Source of the DNA: an uncultured Prevotella sp.
Lineage (GTDB): Bacteria; Bacteroidota; Bacteroidia; Bacteroidales; Bacteroidaceae
DNA: 64,000 bases
Direction of reading: 5' to 3'
NCBI GenBank assembly: GCA_946999045.1
Contig: CAMQBR010000002.1
Coordinates: 1-64,000 of the forward strand
Under the pieces are notes generated by a model. The model saw nothing but the letters and a program-made list of their open reading frames with translations. It was not told where the DNA came from and did not search any database. Positions 8,800 to 17,795 of this stretch are shown piece by piece. A program made the translations under genes and the position numbers. Position 1 is the first letter of the stretch. The number at the start of each line of letters is the position of its first letter.

Positions 8800-9155
8800 A
8801 TATGAATCAGGAAAAGAATCAGAAAAACAGAAGTCCGCACCATGACGGCGGAAGTATGCTTGCCCAAGTGCAGGCGAGTGTGGAAATCCTGTCGCCCGTG
8901 CCGGTAAGCGGCAAATGCGGCGAAAAGGACTATGAACGGCTTTTCATCCGTGAACCCGAAGTAAAGGCACGCGAGGGGAAGATGGCATACGTGCGCCCGG
9001 AGTACCACGACCGCATCATGCGCATCACCCGCGTTATCGGGCATGACAGGCTTTCGCTGTCCGCCTACATCGACCATGTGCTTACGCACCACTTCAACCA
9101 GTGCGAAGAGGCGATAAAGAGCCTTTACGCCAGGAATTACGATGCAGTATTCTAA
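8796..9155 (+). CDS. Second DUF3408 protein (TraC-like position)
   Basis: The 119-residue protein is a paralogue of the preceding gene: its C-terminal half (MAYVRPEYHDRIMRITRVIGHDRLSLSAYIDHVLTHHF) aligns with the same strand-helix-helix module. The N-terminus is polar and probably unstructured. It begins 4 bases inside the previous gene; MNMNQ gives two possible starts at 8796 and 8802. Two DUF3408 proteins in tandem behind a ParA ATPase suggest a heteromeric DNA-binding pair. Function is unproven. Confidence 0.75.
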   Translation: MNMNQEKNQKNRSPHHDGGSMLAQVQASVEILSPVPVSGKCGEKDYERLFIREPEVKAREGKMAYVRPEYHDRIMRITRVIGHDRLSLSAYIDHVLTHHFNQCEEAIKSLYARNYDAVF

Positions 9156-9174
9156 CCCTTAAAAGAGAACGCAC

Positions 9175-9903
9175 ATGAATGGAACAATAAGCATGACTGA
9201 CATTCTGCTGGCCGTATCGGTCGGCTGTAACCTGTGGTTCCTGTTCCTGCTGCTCTACGACCGCATCATGGAAACGAGATTCGTCCGCTTCCTTAAAGGC
9301 ATTGCCGGACTGTGGAGGTCGCTGGACGGCATGGCGGCAAAGCAGGAAACGGTACGGGAGGCATCTCCCGCAGAAACATCGGACATCATCGGCAAGAGCC
9401 GTTTCAGGATGGCATCAACCCGGACAACCGCTGCCATACCGACGCAGGAAGCCGCCACTTCGGAAAAAGGCATTGAGCTGTCGGAGGAAGAGGCTACTTT
9501 TGACGACGGAAACACGGAAACCGTGTCCCACCCGGCACAAGTCCCGGAGGAAAAACTCGATGAAACCTTCACGAGCATCCCGCCTTCGGAACTGGAGTTC
9601 GGGGAGGATGAACCGGAGGACGGAACGCCCGACACACCAAGAGCTACGGGAAGCAGTTTTGACGAGATAGACGATGCGGTCAGAGCTGCCAAGAACCCGG
9701 AAGCGACAACGGCAGAACGGGAACGTGCGGCAAAGGTCTTCTCCGATATGGAAGGAACGGAACTGTACGAGAAACTGATGTCCGGCTCGACGGAACTGAG
9801 CATCCGCATCAAGGGGCTTATCGAAGTCCGGCTGAAGAAACCGAAAAAGGAATTTACCGTACCCGACAACATTGACGAGTTCAATATTCGGGACTATGTA
9901 TAA
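9175..9903 (+). CDS. traD: TraD, membrane-anchored conjugation protein of unknown role
   Basis: The 242-residue protein has one hydrophobic segment near the N-terminus (ILLAVSVGCNLWFLFLLLY), then a long acidic, low-complexity middle rich in Glu, Thr and Pro, and a compact C-terminal part ending FTVPDNIDEFNIRDYV. This layout and its place after the DUF3408 pair match the TraD genes of CTnDOT-type elements. The start at 9175 is followed at once by the membrane segment. No enzymatic motif is visible. Confidence 0.7.
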   Translation: MNGTISMTDILLAVSVGCNLWFLFLLLYDRIMETRFVRFLKGIAGLWRSLDGMAAKQETVREASPAETSDIIGKSRFRMASTRTTAAIPTQEAATSEKGIELSEEEATFDDGNTETVSHPAQVPEEKLDETFTSIPPSELEFGEDEPEDGTPDTPRATGSSFDEIDDAVRAAKNPEATTAERERAAKVFSDMEGTELYEKLMSGSTELSIRIKGLIEVRLKKPKKEFTVPDNIDEFNIRDYV

Positions 9904-10106
9904 CGGCTAAAAAAGAATGGAAATGAAAACGTAAGACAGCATCACACCACGCGCACGGCGGTACAAGGTACAGCCAATCCGCAACGGACACACCCAAGTC
10001 CGTAGAAACAAACGGGCAACCACTAAAACCAAAGTAAAGTAATCAAGTATCAACCGCCCGAAAAAGGACTATCCACCCTTTCAACGGCACAAAACAAGAA
10101 CAGTTT
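9904..10106 (+). promoter_or_regulatory. Non-coding leader between traD and traE
   Basis: These 203 bases break an otherwise tightly packed operon and contain CCACTAAAACCAAAGTAA (10020-10037), a variant of the leader also found directly before traI, traN and mobA. It may hold an internal promoter or a processing site that lets the pilin-like traE be made at a different level. I see no clear TAnnTTTG box. Confidence 0.35.
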
Positions 10107-10418
10107 ATGAACAAGAACATCAGACAAAAGTTAATCATCTCTGCGGCACTTATGATTGCCGCAACCGCCTCCGCATTTGCGCAGGGAAACGGTCTGGCAG
10201 GTATCAACGAAGCCACCTCTATGGTGAGTTCGTATTTCGACCCCGGCACGAAACTTATCTATGCCATCGGCGCGGTGGTCGGGCTTATCGGCGGCGTGAA
10301 AGTCTATGGCAAGTTTTCGTCCGGCGACCCGGACACCTCGAAAACCGCTGCCTCGTGGTTCGGTGCGTGCATTTTTTTAATTGTAGCTGCGACTATCCTG
10401 CGCTCATTCTTCCTTTAA
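10107..10418 (+). CDS. traE: TraE, DUF4134 pilin-like inner membrane protein
   Basis: The 103-residue protein has a cleavable signal peptide ending at AFAQ and two further hydrophobic helices (LIYAIGAVVGLIGGVKVY and WFGACIFLIVAATILRSFF), the size and layout of a VirB2-like pilin. It matches the DUF4134 family always found before TraF in Bacteroidota conjugative elements. The protein probably forms or primes the extracellular pilus or part of the channel. It is followed by traF after 10 bases. Confidence 0.85.
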   Translation: MNKNIRQKLIISAALMIAATASAFAQGNGLAGINEATSMVSSYFDPGTKLIYAIGAVVGLIGGVKVYGKFSSGDPDTSKTAASWFGACIFLIVAATILRSFFL

Positions 10419-10428
10419 TAAATAACGT

Positions 10429-10761
10429 ATGGCTGAATACCCGATAAACAAGGGTATCGGCCGTCCGGTCGAGTTCAAGGGTCTGAAGGCTCAGTACCTC
10501 TTCATCTTCTGCGGAGGTCTGCTGGCTCTCTTCGTCCTGTTCGTCATCCTTTACATGGTCGGCATCGACCAGTGGATATGTATCGGCTTCGGCGCGGCAT
10601 CGTCTTCCGTCCTCGTATGGCAGACCTTCGCGCTGAACGCCCGGTACGGCGAATACGGGCTGATGAAATTGGGAGCGGCAAGGAGCCATCCCCGATACCT
10701 TATCAACCGGCGGCGGATCACCCGATTATTCAAACGGCAACGAAAGGAAGAAACGACATGA
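10429..10761 (+). CDS. traF: TraF, DUF4133 inner membrane protein (VirB3-like)
   Basis: The 110-residue protein has two adjacent transmembrane helices near residues 22-45 and 48-65, preceded by YPINKGIGRPVEFKGL, the DUF4133 hallmark, and ends in a basic tail. Its size, topology and place just before the VirB4-type ATPase parallel VirB3 of other type IV secretion systems. The stop overlaps the traG start (ATGA), so the two are translationally coupled. Confidence 0.85.
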   Translation: MAEYPINKGIGRPVEFKGLKAQYLFIFCGGLLALFVLFVILYMVGIDQWICIGFGAASSSVLVWQTFALNARYGEYGLMKLGAARSHPRYLINRRRITRLFKRQRKEETT

Positions 10762-13262
10762 GAAATACATCCAAAATGACAACACTGGAAAACAAGTTCC
10801 CGCTGCTGGCTGTTGAGCATGGCTGCATCATCTCCAAAGACGCCGACATCACGGTGGCTTTCGAGGTGGAACTGCCGGAGCTTTACACCGTGACGGATGC
10901 GGAGTACGAGGCGATACACGGCTGCTGGTGCAAGGCTATCAAGGTGCTGCCGGACTTCTGCGTCGTGCATAAGCAGGACTGGTTCATCAAGGAGAAATAC
11001 AAGCCGGAGTTACAGAAAGACGACATGAGTTTTCTGAGCCGCTCCTTTGAACGCCATTTCAACGAGCGTCCGTACCTGAAACACACCTGCTACCTCTACC
11101 TGACCAAGACGACAAAGGAACGTAACCGGATGCAGAGCAACTTCAGTACGCTGTGCCGGGGGCATATCATCCCGAAAGAACTGGACAAGGAAACCGCCGG
11201 GAAGTTCATGGAGGCCGCCGAACAGTTCGAGCGTATCATGAACGACAGCGGCTTTGTCAGGCTGCGCCGCCTCTCCACCGATGAGATTGTAGGCACGGAG
11301 AAATCTACCGGGCTGATAGAGCGTTACTTCTCGCTCATGCCCGAAGGCGACACGACCTTGCAGGACATCGACCTCTCGGCAAAAGAAATGCGCATCGGTG
11401 ACAACCGCCTGTGCCTGCACACCCTCTCCGATGCGGAGGATATGCCCGGAAAGGTGGCTACCGACATCCGCTACGAGAAACTCTCCACCGACCGCTCGGA
11501 CTGCCGCCTTTCCTTCGCCTCCCCCGTGGGGCTGCTGCTCTCCTGCAACCACATCTACAACCAGTATGTGATTATCGACAACAGTGAGGAAAATTTGCAG
11601 AAGTTCGAGAAGTCCGCGAGGAATATGCAGTCGCTATCCCGATACAGCCGGAGCAACAGCATCAACCGCGAATGGATAGACCAGTACCTGAACGAAGCCC
11701 ATTCCTACGGGCTGACCTCGGTACGGGCGCACTTCAACGTCATGGCGTGGAGCGATGACGCGGAGGAACTGAAGCATATAAAGAACGATGTAGGCAGCCA
11801 GCTGGCAAGCATGGAGTGCGTGCCGCGCCACAACACCATCGACTGCCCGACGCTCTACTGGGCGGCGATGCCCGGCAACGCGGCGGACTTCCCGGCGGAA
11901 GAGAGTTTCCATACCTTCATCGAGCAGGCGGTGTGCCTTTTCACGGAGGAAACCAACTACCGCAGTTCGCTCTCGCCCTTCGGTATCAAGATGGTGGACA
12001 GGCTTACGGGAAAACCGTTGCACCTCGACATCAGCGACCTGCCGATGAAGCGGGGCATCACGACCAACCGCAACAAGTTCGTGTTGGGTCCTTCGGGCAG
12101 CGGCAAATCCTTCTTTATGAACCACCTCGTGAGGCAATACTACGAGCAGGGTACGCACGTGGTACTGGTGGATACGGGAAACTCCTATCAGGGCTTGTGC
12201 GAGATGATCCGGCGCAAGACAAACGGGGCGGACGGCGTGTACTTCACCTACACGGAGGAGAAACCGATTTCGTTCAATCCGTTTTACACCGATGATTACG
12301 TGTTCGACGTGGAGAAAAAGGACAGCATCAAGACGCTGCTGCTGACACTCTGGAAGTCGGAGGACGACAAAGTTACGAAAACGGAGAGCGGCGAACTGGG
12401 CAGTGCGGTGAACGCATACATCGAGCGTATCAGGGCTGACCGGAGCATCGTCCCCTCGTTCAACACCTTCTATGAGTATATGCGCGACGACTACCGCTGC
12501 GAACTGGCGGAACGTGAGATAAAGGTGGAGAAGTCCGATTTCAACATCGACAATATGCTCACCACCATGCGGCAGTATTACCGGGGCGGACGCTACGACT
12601 TCCTGCTCAACTCCACGGAGAACATCGACCTGCTCGGCAAGCGGTTCATCGTCTTCGAGATTGATTCGATAAAGGAAAATCGCGAGCTTTTCCCGGTCGT
12701 GACCATCATTATCATGGAAGCCTTCATCAACAAGATGCGCCGATTGAAAGGCGTAAGGAAACAGCTGATAGTGGAAGAGGCTTGGAAGGCTCTCTCTTCG
12801 GCGAACATGGCTGAGTACCTGCGCTATATGTACAAAACCGTGCGCAAGTATTACGGGGAGGCAATCGTGGTGACGCAGGAGGTGGACGACATCATTTCCT
12901 CGCCCGTGGTCAAGGAGAGCATCATCAATAACTCCGACTGCAAGATACTCCTTGACCAGCGGAAGTACATGAACAAGTTTGATGCCATACAGTCCCTGTT
13001 GGGGCTTACGGAGAAAGAGAAGTCGCAGATACTCTCCATCAACATGGCAAACAACCCGTCAAGGCTCTATAAGGAAGTGTGGATAGGACTGGGCGGCACG
13101 CAGTCGGCGGTCTATGCCACCGAAGTTAGTGCTGAAGAGTATCTGGCGTACACCACCGAAGAAACTGAAAAAGTAGAGGTATACCGTCTGGCGGAGCAGC
13201 TGGGCGGCGACATCGAAGCCGCCATCCGGCAGCTTGCCGAAAGGCGGAGAAAAAAGGAGTAA
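10758..13262 (+). CDS. traG: TraG, VirB4-type conjugation ATPase
   Basis: The 834-residue protein is the main energy-supplying ATPase of the type IV secretion machine. Walker A is LGPSGSGKSFFMNHL and Walker B QLIVEEAWKAL, with a further conserved VVTQEVDDI and LLDQRKYMNKF region typical of VirB4/TraC proteins. The long open frame extends upstream to 10572, but the ATG at 10758 overlaps the traF stop and gives the usual N-terminus, so I use it. It lies in the membrane-associated core between TraF and the lipoprotein TraH. Confidence 0.92.
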   Translation: MRNTSKMTTLENKFPLLAVEHGCIISKDADITVAFEVELPELYTVTDAEYEAIHGCWCKAIKVLPDFCVVHKQDWFIKEKYKPELQKDDMSFLSRSFERHFNERPYLKHTCYLYLTKTTKERNRMQSNFSTLCRGHIIPKELDKETAGKFMEAAEQFERIMNDSGFVRLRRLSTDEIVGTEKSTGLIERYFSLMPEGDTTLQDIDLSAKEMRIGDNRLCLHTLSDAEDMPGKVATDIRYEKLSTDRSDCRLSFASPVGLLLSCNHIYNQYVIIDNSEENLQKFEKSARNMQSLSRYSRSNSINREWIDQYLNEAHSYGLTSVRAHFNVMAWSDDAEELKHIKNDVGSQLASMECVPRHNTIDCPTLYWAAMPGNAADFPAEESFHTFIEQAVCLFTEETNYRSSLSPFGIKMVDRLTGKPLHLDISDLPMKRGITTNRNKFVLGPSGSGKSFFMNHLVRQYYEQGTHVVLVDTGNSYQGLCEMIRRKTNGADGVYFTYTEEKPISFNPFYTDDYVFDVEKKDSIKTLLLTLWKSEDDKVTKTESGELGSAVNAYIERIRADRSIVPSFNTFYEYMRDDYRCELAEREIKVEKSDFNIDNMLTTMRQYYRGGRYDFLLNSTENIDLLGKRFIVFEIDSIKENRELFPVVTIIIMEAFINKMRRLKGVRKQLIVEEAWKALSSANMAEYLRYMYKTVRKYYGEAIVVTQEVDDIISSPVVKESIINNSDCKILLDQRKYMNKFDAIQSLLGLTEKEKSQILSINMANNPSRLYKEVWIGLGGTQSAVYATEVSAEEYLAYTTEETEKVEVYRLAEQLGGDIEAAIRQLAERRRKKE

Positions 13263-13293
13263 GTAGAAACAGATTCATCAACTAAAAAAGAAA

Positions 13294-13683
13294 ATGCGTA
13301 TGAGTATATCAAGAACGAAAATGCTGCAAGTCAGCAAGTGTTTAATCGGACTGGCAGTCATGATGCTGCAATCCTGTGATGTAGCGGACAACCGCCGCGA
13401 CCTACTTTGCGGAAACTGGGAGAGCGTGGAGGGAAAGCCCGACGTGCTTATCTACAAGGAGGGCGAAGCCTATAAGGTGACGGTGTTCAAGCGGAGCGGT
13501 CTGCGCCGTAAGCTGAAACCGGAAACCTATCTCTTGCAGGAAGAAAACGACAACCTGTTTATGAACACCGGATTCCGTATCGACGTGTCCTACAACGAAG
13601 CGACGGACATCCTGACCTTCTCGCCCAACGGGGACTATGTGCGCGTGAACCCGAAACCGGATCATCCGATAGGCGAGCAATAA
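13294..13683 (+). CDS. TraH-like lipoprotein, DUF3876 family
   Basis: The 129-residue protein has a lipoprotein signal (GLAVMMLQSC) with the cysteine near residue 28, then a small beta-rich domain with GNWESVEGKPDVLIYKEG and DILTFSPNGDYVRV, matching DUF3876 proteins found between traG and traI. It would sit in a membrane facing the periplasm or surface. Its part in conjugation is unknown; position suggests the TraH slot. Confidence 0.7.
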   Translation: MRMSISRTKMLQVSKCLIGLAVMMLQSCDVADNRRDLLCGNWESVEGKPDVLIYKEGEAYKVTVFKRSGLRRKLKPETYLLQEENDNLFMNTGFRIDVSYNEATDILTFSPNGDYVRVNPKPDHPIGEQ

Positions 13684-13693
13684 ATAATGAAAT

Positions 13694-13712
13694 CCACTAA
13701 AATCCAAAGTAA
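13694..13712 (+). promoter_or_regulatory. Repeated leader CCACTAAAATCCAAAGTAA before traI
   Basis: This 19-base sequence ends one base before the chosen traI start. An identical copy overlaps the traN start (17777-17795), a one-base-shorter variant lies upstream of traE (10020-10037) and a related copy precedes mobA (6886-6901, minus strand). It has no Shine-Dalgarno core, so it may be a translation leader or a target for a regulator. Confidence 0.5.
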
Positions 13713-13713
13713 C

Positions 13714-14343
13714 ATGAGAACAAGAATAACATTAGCCATCTGCCTGTGCCTGTTTGCAGTCGGCAGGGCAAGCGCACAGTGGGCGGTGATAGACCCGTCC
13801 AACATCGCGCAGAGCATCGTGAACACCTCCAAGAACGTGGTACACACTTCCACGACCGCCCAAAATATGATAAAGAATTTTCAAGAGACGGTGAAGATTT
13901 ACGAGCAGGGCAAGAAGTATTACGACGCACTCAAATCCGTGAACAATCTGGTAAAGGACGCCCGGAAGGTGCAGCAGACCATCCTGATGGTGGGTGACAT
14001 CACCGACACCTATGTGACCAGCTTCCAGAGGATGATGCGTGACGACAACTTCACGGTGGAGGAACTGGGAGCCATCGCTTTCGGCTACACCAAGCTGTTG
14101 GAGGAATCCAACGACGTGCTGACGGAACTGAAGAACGTGGTGAATATCACCACGCTCTCCATGACGGACAAGGAGCGCATGGATGTGGTGGAACGCTGCT
14201 ACTCCAAGATGAAGCGTTACCGCAACCTCGTGAGCTATTACACCAACAAGAACATCAGCGTGAGCTACCTGCGGGCAAAGAAGAAGAACGACCTTGACCG
14301 CATCATGGGGCTGTACGGGAACATGAACGAAAGATACTGGTAG
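13714..14343 (+). CDS. traI: TraI, DUF4141 periplasmic conjugation protein (VirB5-like position)
   Basis: From the ATG at 13714 the protein has a clean signal peptide (TLAICLCLFAVGRASAQ) and a mostly helical mature part of about 185 residues. The upstream ATG at 13687 would put the repeated leader motif inside the gene and add nine polar residues before the signal peptide, so I reject it. It matches DUF4141 proteins placed before TraJ. By topology and place it may correspond to VirB5, a minor pilus or channel component. It ends 3 bases before traJ. Confidence 0.8.
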   Translation: MRTRITLAICLCLFAVGRASAQWAVIDPSNIAQSIVNTSKNVVHTSTTAQNMIKNFQETVKIYEQGKKYYDALKSVNNLVKDARKVQQTILMVGDITDTYVTSFQRMMRDDNFTVEELGAIAFGYTKLLEESNDVLTELKNVVNITTLSMTDKERMDVVERCYSKMKRYRNLVSYYTNKNISVSYLRAKKKNDLDRIMGLYGNMNERYW

Positions 14344-14346
14344 CCT

Positions 14347-15353
14347 ATGAATTTCGACAACCTTCACCAGATTCTGCGCTCGCTCTACGAGCAGATGATG
14401 CCGCTGTGCGGGGACATGGCGGGTGTGGCGAAAGGCATCGCCGGGTTGGGCGCATTGTTCTACGTCGCCTACCGGGTGTGGCAGTCGCTGGCGAGAGCCG
14501 AACCGATAGACGTGTTCCCCATGCTCCGCCCGTTCGCCATCGGTCTGTGCATCATGTTCTTCCCGACTGTGGTGTTGGGCACGATAAACAGCATCATGTC
14601 GCCCGTCGTGCAGGGTACGGCAAAGATGCTGGAGACGGAAACGCTGGACATGAACCGATACCGTGAGCAGAAGGACAAACTGGAATACGAGGCGATGATG
14701 CGCAACCCCGAAACCGCCTACCTTGTGTCAAACGAGGAGTTTGACAAACAGCTGGAGGAACTGGGCTGGTCGCCCGGCGACATGGTAACAATGGCGGGAA
14801 TGTATATCGAACGTGGGATGTACAACATGAAGAAAGGCATCCGCGACTTCTTCCGCGAGATACTGGAACTGATGTTCCAAGCCGCCGCACTCGTGATAGA
14901 TACCATCCGCACGTTCTTCCTCGTGGTGCTGGCGATACTCGGTCCGATAGCCTTCGCCATATCGGTGTGGGACGGCTTCCAAAGCACGCTCACACAGTGG
15001 ATATGCCGCTACATACAGAGGTCTATCTGTGGCTGCCCGTATCGGATATGTTCAGCACCATACTGGCGAAGATCCAAGTGCTGATGCTGCAAAGCGACAT
15101 CGAACGGATGCAGGCTGACCCGAACTTCTCGCTGGATTCGAGCGACGGGGTGTACATCGTCTTCATGATAATCGGCATCATCGGCTATTTCACCATCCCC
15201 ACGGTAGCAGGCTGGATTATCCAAGCCGGAGGCATGGGAAGCTACGGTCGCAACGTGAACCAGACGGCAGGACGAGCCGGAAGCATGGCGGGCAGCGTGG
15301 CGGGTGCAACCGCAGGAAACGTGGTCGGACGTGCCGGGAAACTGCTGAAATAA
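14347..15353 (+). pseudogene. traJ: TraJ, VirB6-like polytopic membrane protein, frameshifted
   Basis: TraJ is the multi-spanning inner membrane channel component. The first frame (14347-15084) encodes about 224 correct residues through WICRYIQ and then runs into an alien tail ending RRSKC. The true sequence continues as VYLWLPVSDMFSTILAKIQ in the frame that ends at 15353. The break lies at 15016-15021, where CAGAGG could be explained by a duplicated AG pair (CAG|AG|GTC) or by the loss of one base. The second part has a further membrane segment and a Gly/Ala-rich tail ending GRAGKLLK. There is no slippery heptamer, so a programmed shift is unlikely; it is either a real mutation or a sequencing error. 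Confidence 0.85.
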
Positions 15354-15384
15354 TCAACTGACAATTAAAAACGAATAAATAACA

Positions 15385-16008
15385 ATGGAATTTAAGTCAC
15401 TTAAAAACATCGAATCATCGTTCAGGCAGATACGCCTGTTCGGTATCGTCTTCCTCTCGCTGTGCGCCGTGATAACGGTATGGAGCGTGTGGAGTTCCTA
15501 CCGCTTCGCGGAGCGGCAACGGGAAAAGATTTACGTGCTGGACAACGGCAAGTCGCTGATGCTGGCTCTCTCGCAGGACTTGTCGCAAAACCGTCCGGCG
15601 GAGGCAAGGGAACACGTGCGCCGCTTCCACGAGCTGTTCTTCACGCTCTCACCCGAAAAGAGCGCGATAGAGCATAACGTGAAACGCGCCCTGCTGCTGG
15701 CAGACAAAAGCGTGTACAACTACTATTCGGACTTCGCCGAGAAGGGGTACTACAACCGCATCATCGCCGGGAACATCAACCAAGTGCTGAAAGTGGACAG
15801 CGTGGTGTGCGACTTCAACGGCTATCCCTACCGTGCCGTGACCTACGCCACGCAGAAGATCATCCGGCAAAGCAACGTCACCGAGCGCAGCCTCGTGACG
15901 ACGTGCCGCCTCTTGAACTCGTCCCGTTCGGACGACAATCCCAACGGTTTCACCATCGAGGGATTCACCATCATCGAGAACAAGGATTTACAAACCATCA
16001 AAAGGTAA
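15385..16008 (+). CDS. traK: TraK, VirB8-like conjugation protein
   Basis: The 207-residue protein has one N-terminal transmembrane helix (residues about 18-38) and a periplasmic domain with the pattern of VirB8-like assembly factors, including the FHELFFTLSPEK segment. It matches the TraK family of CTnDOT elements, which bridges inner and outer membrane parts of the channel. It follows traJ after 31 bases and is followed by traL after 5. Confidence 0.85.
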   Translation: MEFKSLKNIESSFRQIRLFGIVFLSLCAVITVWSVWSSYRFAERQREKIYVLDNGKSLMLALSQDLSQNRPAEAREHVRRFHELFFTLSPEKSAIEHNVKRALLLADKSVYNYYSDFAEKGYYNRIIAGNINQVLKVDSVVCDFNGYPYRAVTYATQKIIRQSNVTERSLVTTCRLLNSSRSDDNPNGFTIEGFTIIENKDLQTIKR

Positions 16009-16013
16009 CGGAC

Positions 16014-16322
16014 ATGAAGAAAATCAGGAAATCATTTTGGCGTGCGTACTGGAAGCTCCACGACAAAAAGAAAATGCTGGTGGCAAGGCTCAAAGGCTAT
16101 TTGGACGGCTTGCCCCCGAAGACACGCAAACGCATCGTGCTGGCGATGCTCGCCGCCTTCGCGGTGCTTGCCCTCTATACCTTCGGCAAAGCCGTCTATG
16201 ACATCGGCAGGAATGACGGCAGCCGGATAGTAACAGACCATGCCGGACAGGTGGAACTGTCCGTGAAGCCGGAAAACAATCACAACGTAATACCTTATTT
16301 ATATGGAACAGACGAAGAATGA
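16014..16322 (+). CDS. traL: TraL, DUF3989 small membrane protein
   Basis: The 102-residue protein has a basic N-terminal third, one transmembrane helix (VLAMLAAFAVLALYTFGKAVYD) and a short periplasmic tail. The open frame extends upstream to 15807, but only from the ATG at 16014 does the sequence leave the traK shadow and show the family N-terminus MKKIRKSFWRAYWKLH. It overlaps the start of traM by 20 bases. The role is structural and otherwise unknown. Confidence 0.8.
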   Translation: MKKIRKSFWRAYWKLHDKKKMLVARLKGYLDGLPPKTRKRIVLAMLAAFAVLALYTFGKAVYDIGRNDGSRIVTDHAGQVELSVKPENNHNVIPYLYGTDEE

Positions 16323-17727
16323 ACCCAAAAATGAGAACAAGGCGGCTCCCGACAACGGGAAACCCAAGAACCGACGCCAAGCTGAGAGCCATCAAGCCTG
16401 CTTGAATGGCCAAGGCGCGAAGGAGGAAGGCAAAGCCAAAGAGCGCAAGCCGCTGACCGAAGCCCAAAGGTTGAAACGTCAGAAAATGATAGTGCTGCCC
16501 GCTATGGTACTGGTATTTATCGGGGCGATGTGGCTGATATTCGCCCCATCTTCCGACAAGGAGCAGCAACCGGGGACGGGTGGTTACAATATCGAAATGC
16601 CCGATGCTGACAAGGCGAACCGCCAGATCATCGGCGACAAGGCGAAAGCCTATGAGCAGGGAGCGATGGAGGAACGGCAAGAGAACCGCAGCCGCGCCAT
16701 GCAAGAACTGGGAGATATGTTCGACCGCGAGGTGGCGGAAACGGACGGTGGCAGGGACTTCGACCTTGCCAATCCCGGAAATGCGGAAGAAGCAACATCA
16801 ACATCATCCGCTCCGAAAACCATCCAATCCTCCGCAGCCGCCTACCGTGACCTCAATGCCACGCTCGGCAACTTCTATGAGCAGCCGAAGAACGACAACA
16901 CGGAAATGGACGAATTGTTGGAGCGTATCGCCTCGCTGGAATCGGAACTGGAGAGCGAGAAAGGCAAGGCGTCCGCTATGGATGACCAAGTGGCACTCAT
17001 GGAGAAGTCCTACGAGCTGGCGGCGAAGTACATGGGCGGTCAGAACAATGGCAAGCCGGAACCGGTGCAGGCGGCAGAGCCTTATCTCGTACAGAAAACC
17101 GGAAAGAACACGGCTGCACCTGTCAGGCAGGTGACGCATCAGGTGGTATCCTCGCTCTCACAGCCGATGAGCAACGCCGAGTTTGTCGCCTCCTTCTCGC
17201 AGGAGCGCAACCGCAGTTTCAATACGGCGGTGGGGGGCACGACCGTATCGGACAAAAACACCATATCGGCGTGTATCTATGGGGCGCAGAGCGTAACCGA
17301 CGGGCAAGCTGTCAAACTCCGCTTATTGGAGCCAATGGCGGTGGTAGACAGAATCATACCACGCAACGCAGTGGTGGTAGGCACGGCAAAGATACAGGGC
17401 GAACGGCTCGACATCGGAATCACGTCGTTGGAATATGACGGCACTATCATTCCGGTGGAACTCTCGGTGTATGACACGGACGGGCAGCCCGGTATCTTCA
17501 TTCCGAACTCTATGGAAATGAATGCCGTCAGGGAGGTTGCCGCCAACATGGGCGGCTCGCTGGGCAGCAGCATCAATATATCCACCAACGCAGGGGCGCA
17601 GCTCGCCTCCGACTTGGGCAAGGGGCTGATACAAGGCACGAGCCAGTATATCACCAAGAAGATGCGTACCGTCAAGGTGCATCTGAAAGCCGGATACAAG
17701 GTCATGCTTTATCAGGACAGAGATTGA
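16303..17727 (+). CDS. traM: TraM, VirB10-like conjugation protein
   Basis: The 474-residue protein has a polar N-terminal cytoplasmic part, one membrane helix (VLPAMVLVFIGAMWLIF, about residues 64-80), a Glu-rich linker with coiled-coil potential near residues 200-245, and a conserved C-terminal domain (about 320-470) with KLRLLEPMAVVDRIIPRNAVVVGTA. This layout matches TraM of CTnDOT and the inner-to-outer membrane bridging protein VirB10. The first 20 bases overlap traL. Confidence 0.88.
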   Translation: MEQTKNEPKNENKAAPDNGKPKNRRQAESHQACLNGQGAKEEGKAKERKPLTEAQRLKRQKMIVLPAMVLVFIGAMWLIFAPSSDKEQQPGTGGYNIEMPDADKANRQIIGDKAKAYEQGAMEERQENRSRAMQELGDMFDREVAETDGGRDFDLANPGNAEEATSTSSAPKTIQSSAAAYRDLNATLGNFYEQPKNDNTEMDELLERIASLESELESEKGKASAMDDQVALMEKSYELAAKYMGGQNNGKPEPVQAAEPYLVQKTGKNTAAPVRQVTHQVVSSLSQPMSNAEFVASFSQERNRSFNTAVGGTTVSDKNTISACIYGAQSVTDGQAVKLRLLEPMAVVDRIIPRNAVVVGTAKIQGERLDIGITSLEYDGTIIPVELSVYDTDGQPGIFIPNSMEMNAVREVAANMGGSLGSSINISTNAGAQLASDLGKGLIQGTSQYITKKMRTVKVHLKAGYKVMLYQDRD

Positions 17728-17776
17728 AAACAATAACAATCAACGACTAACAAAAACAACAACCAAATTTTATTTA

Positions 17777-17795
17777 CCACTAAAATCCAAAGTAA
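17777..17795 (+). promoter_or_regulatory. Repeated leader CCACTAAAATCCAAAGTAA at the traN start
   Basis: The sequence is identical over 19 bases to the copy before traI and its last base is the A of the traN start codon. It sits in a 67-base A-rich gap after traM. Confidence 0.5.

Noticed and set aside
15012..15024. Programmed ribosomal frameshift in traJ
   Set aside because: There is no slippery heptamer or clear downstream structure at CATACAGAGGTC, and such regulation is not known for TraJ.
14967..15353. A separate small gene starting at 14967
   Set aside because: Its first 17 residues are shadow sequence; from about 15018 on it is simply the C-terminal part of TraJ in a shifted frame.
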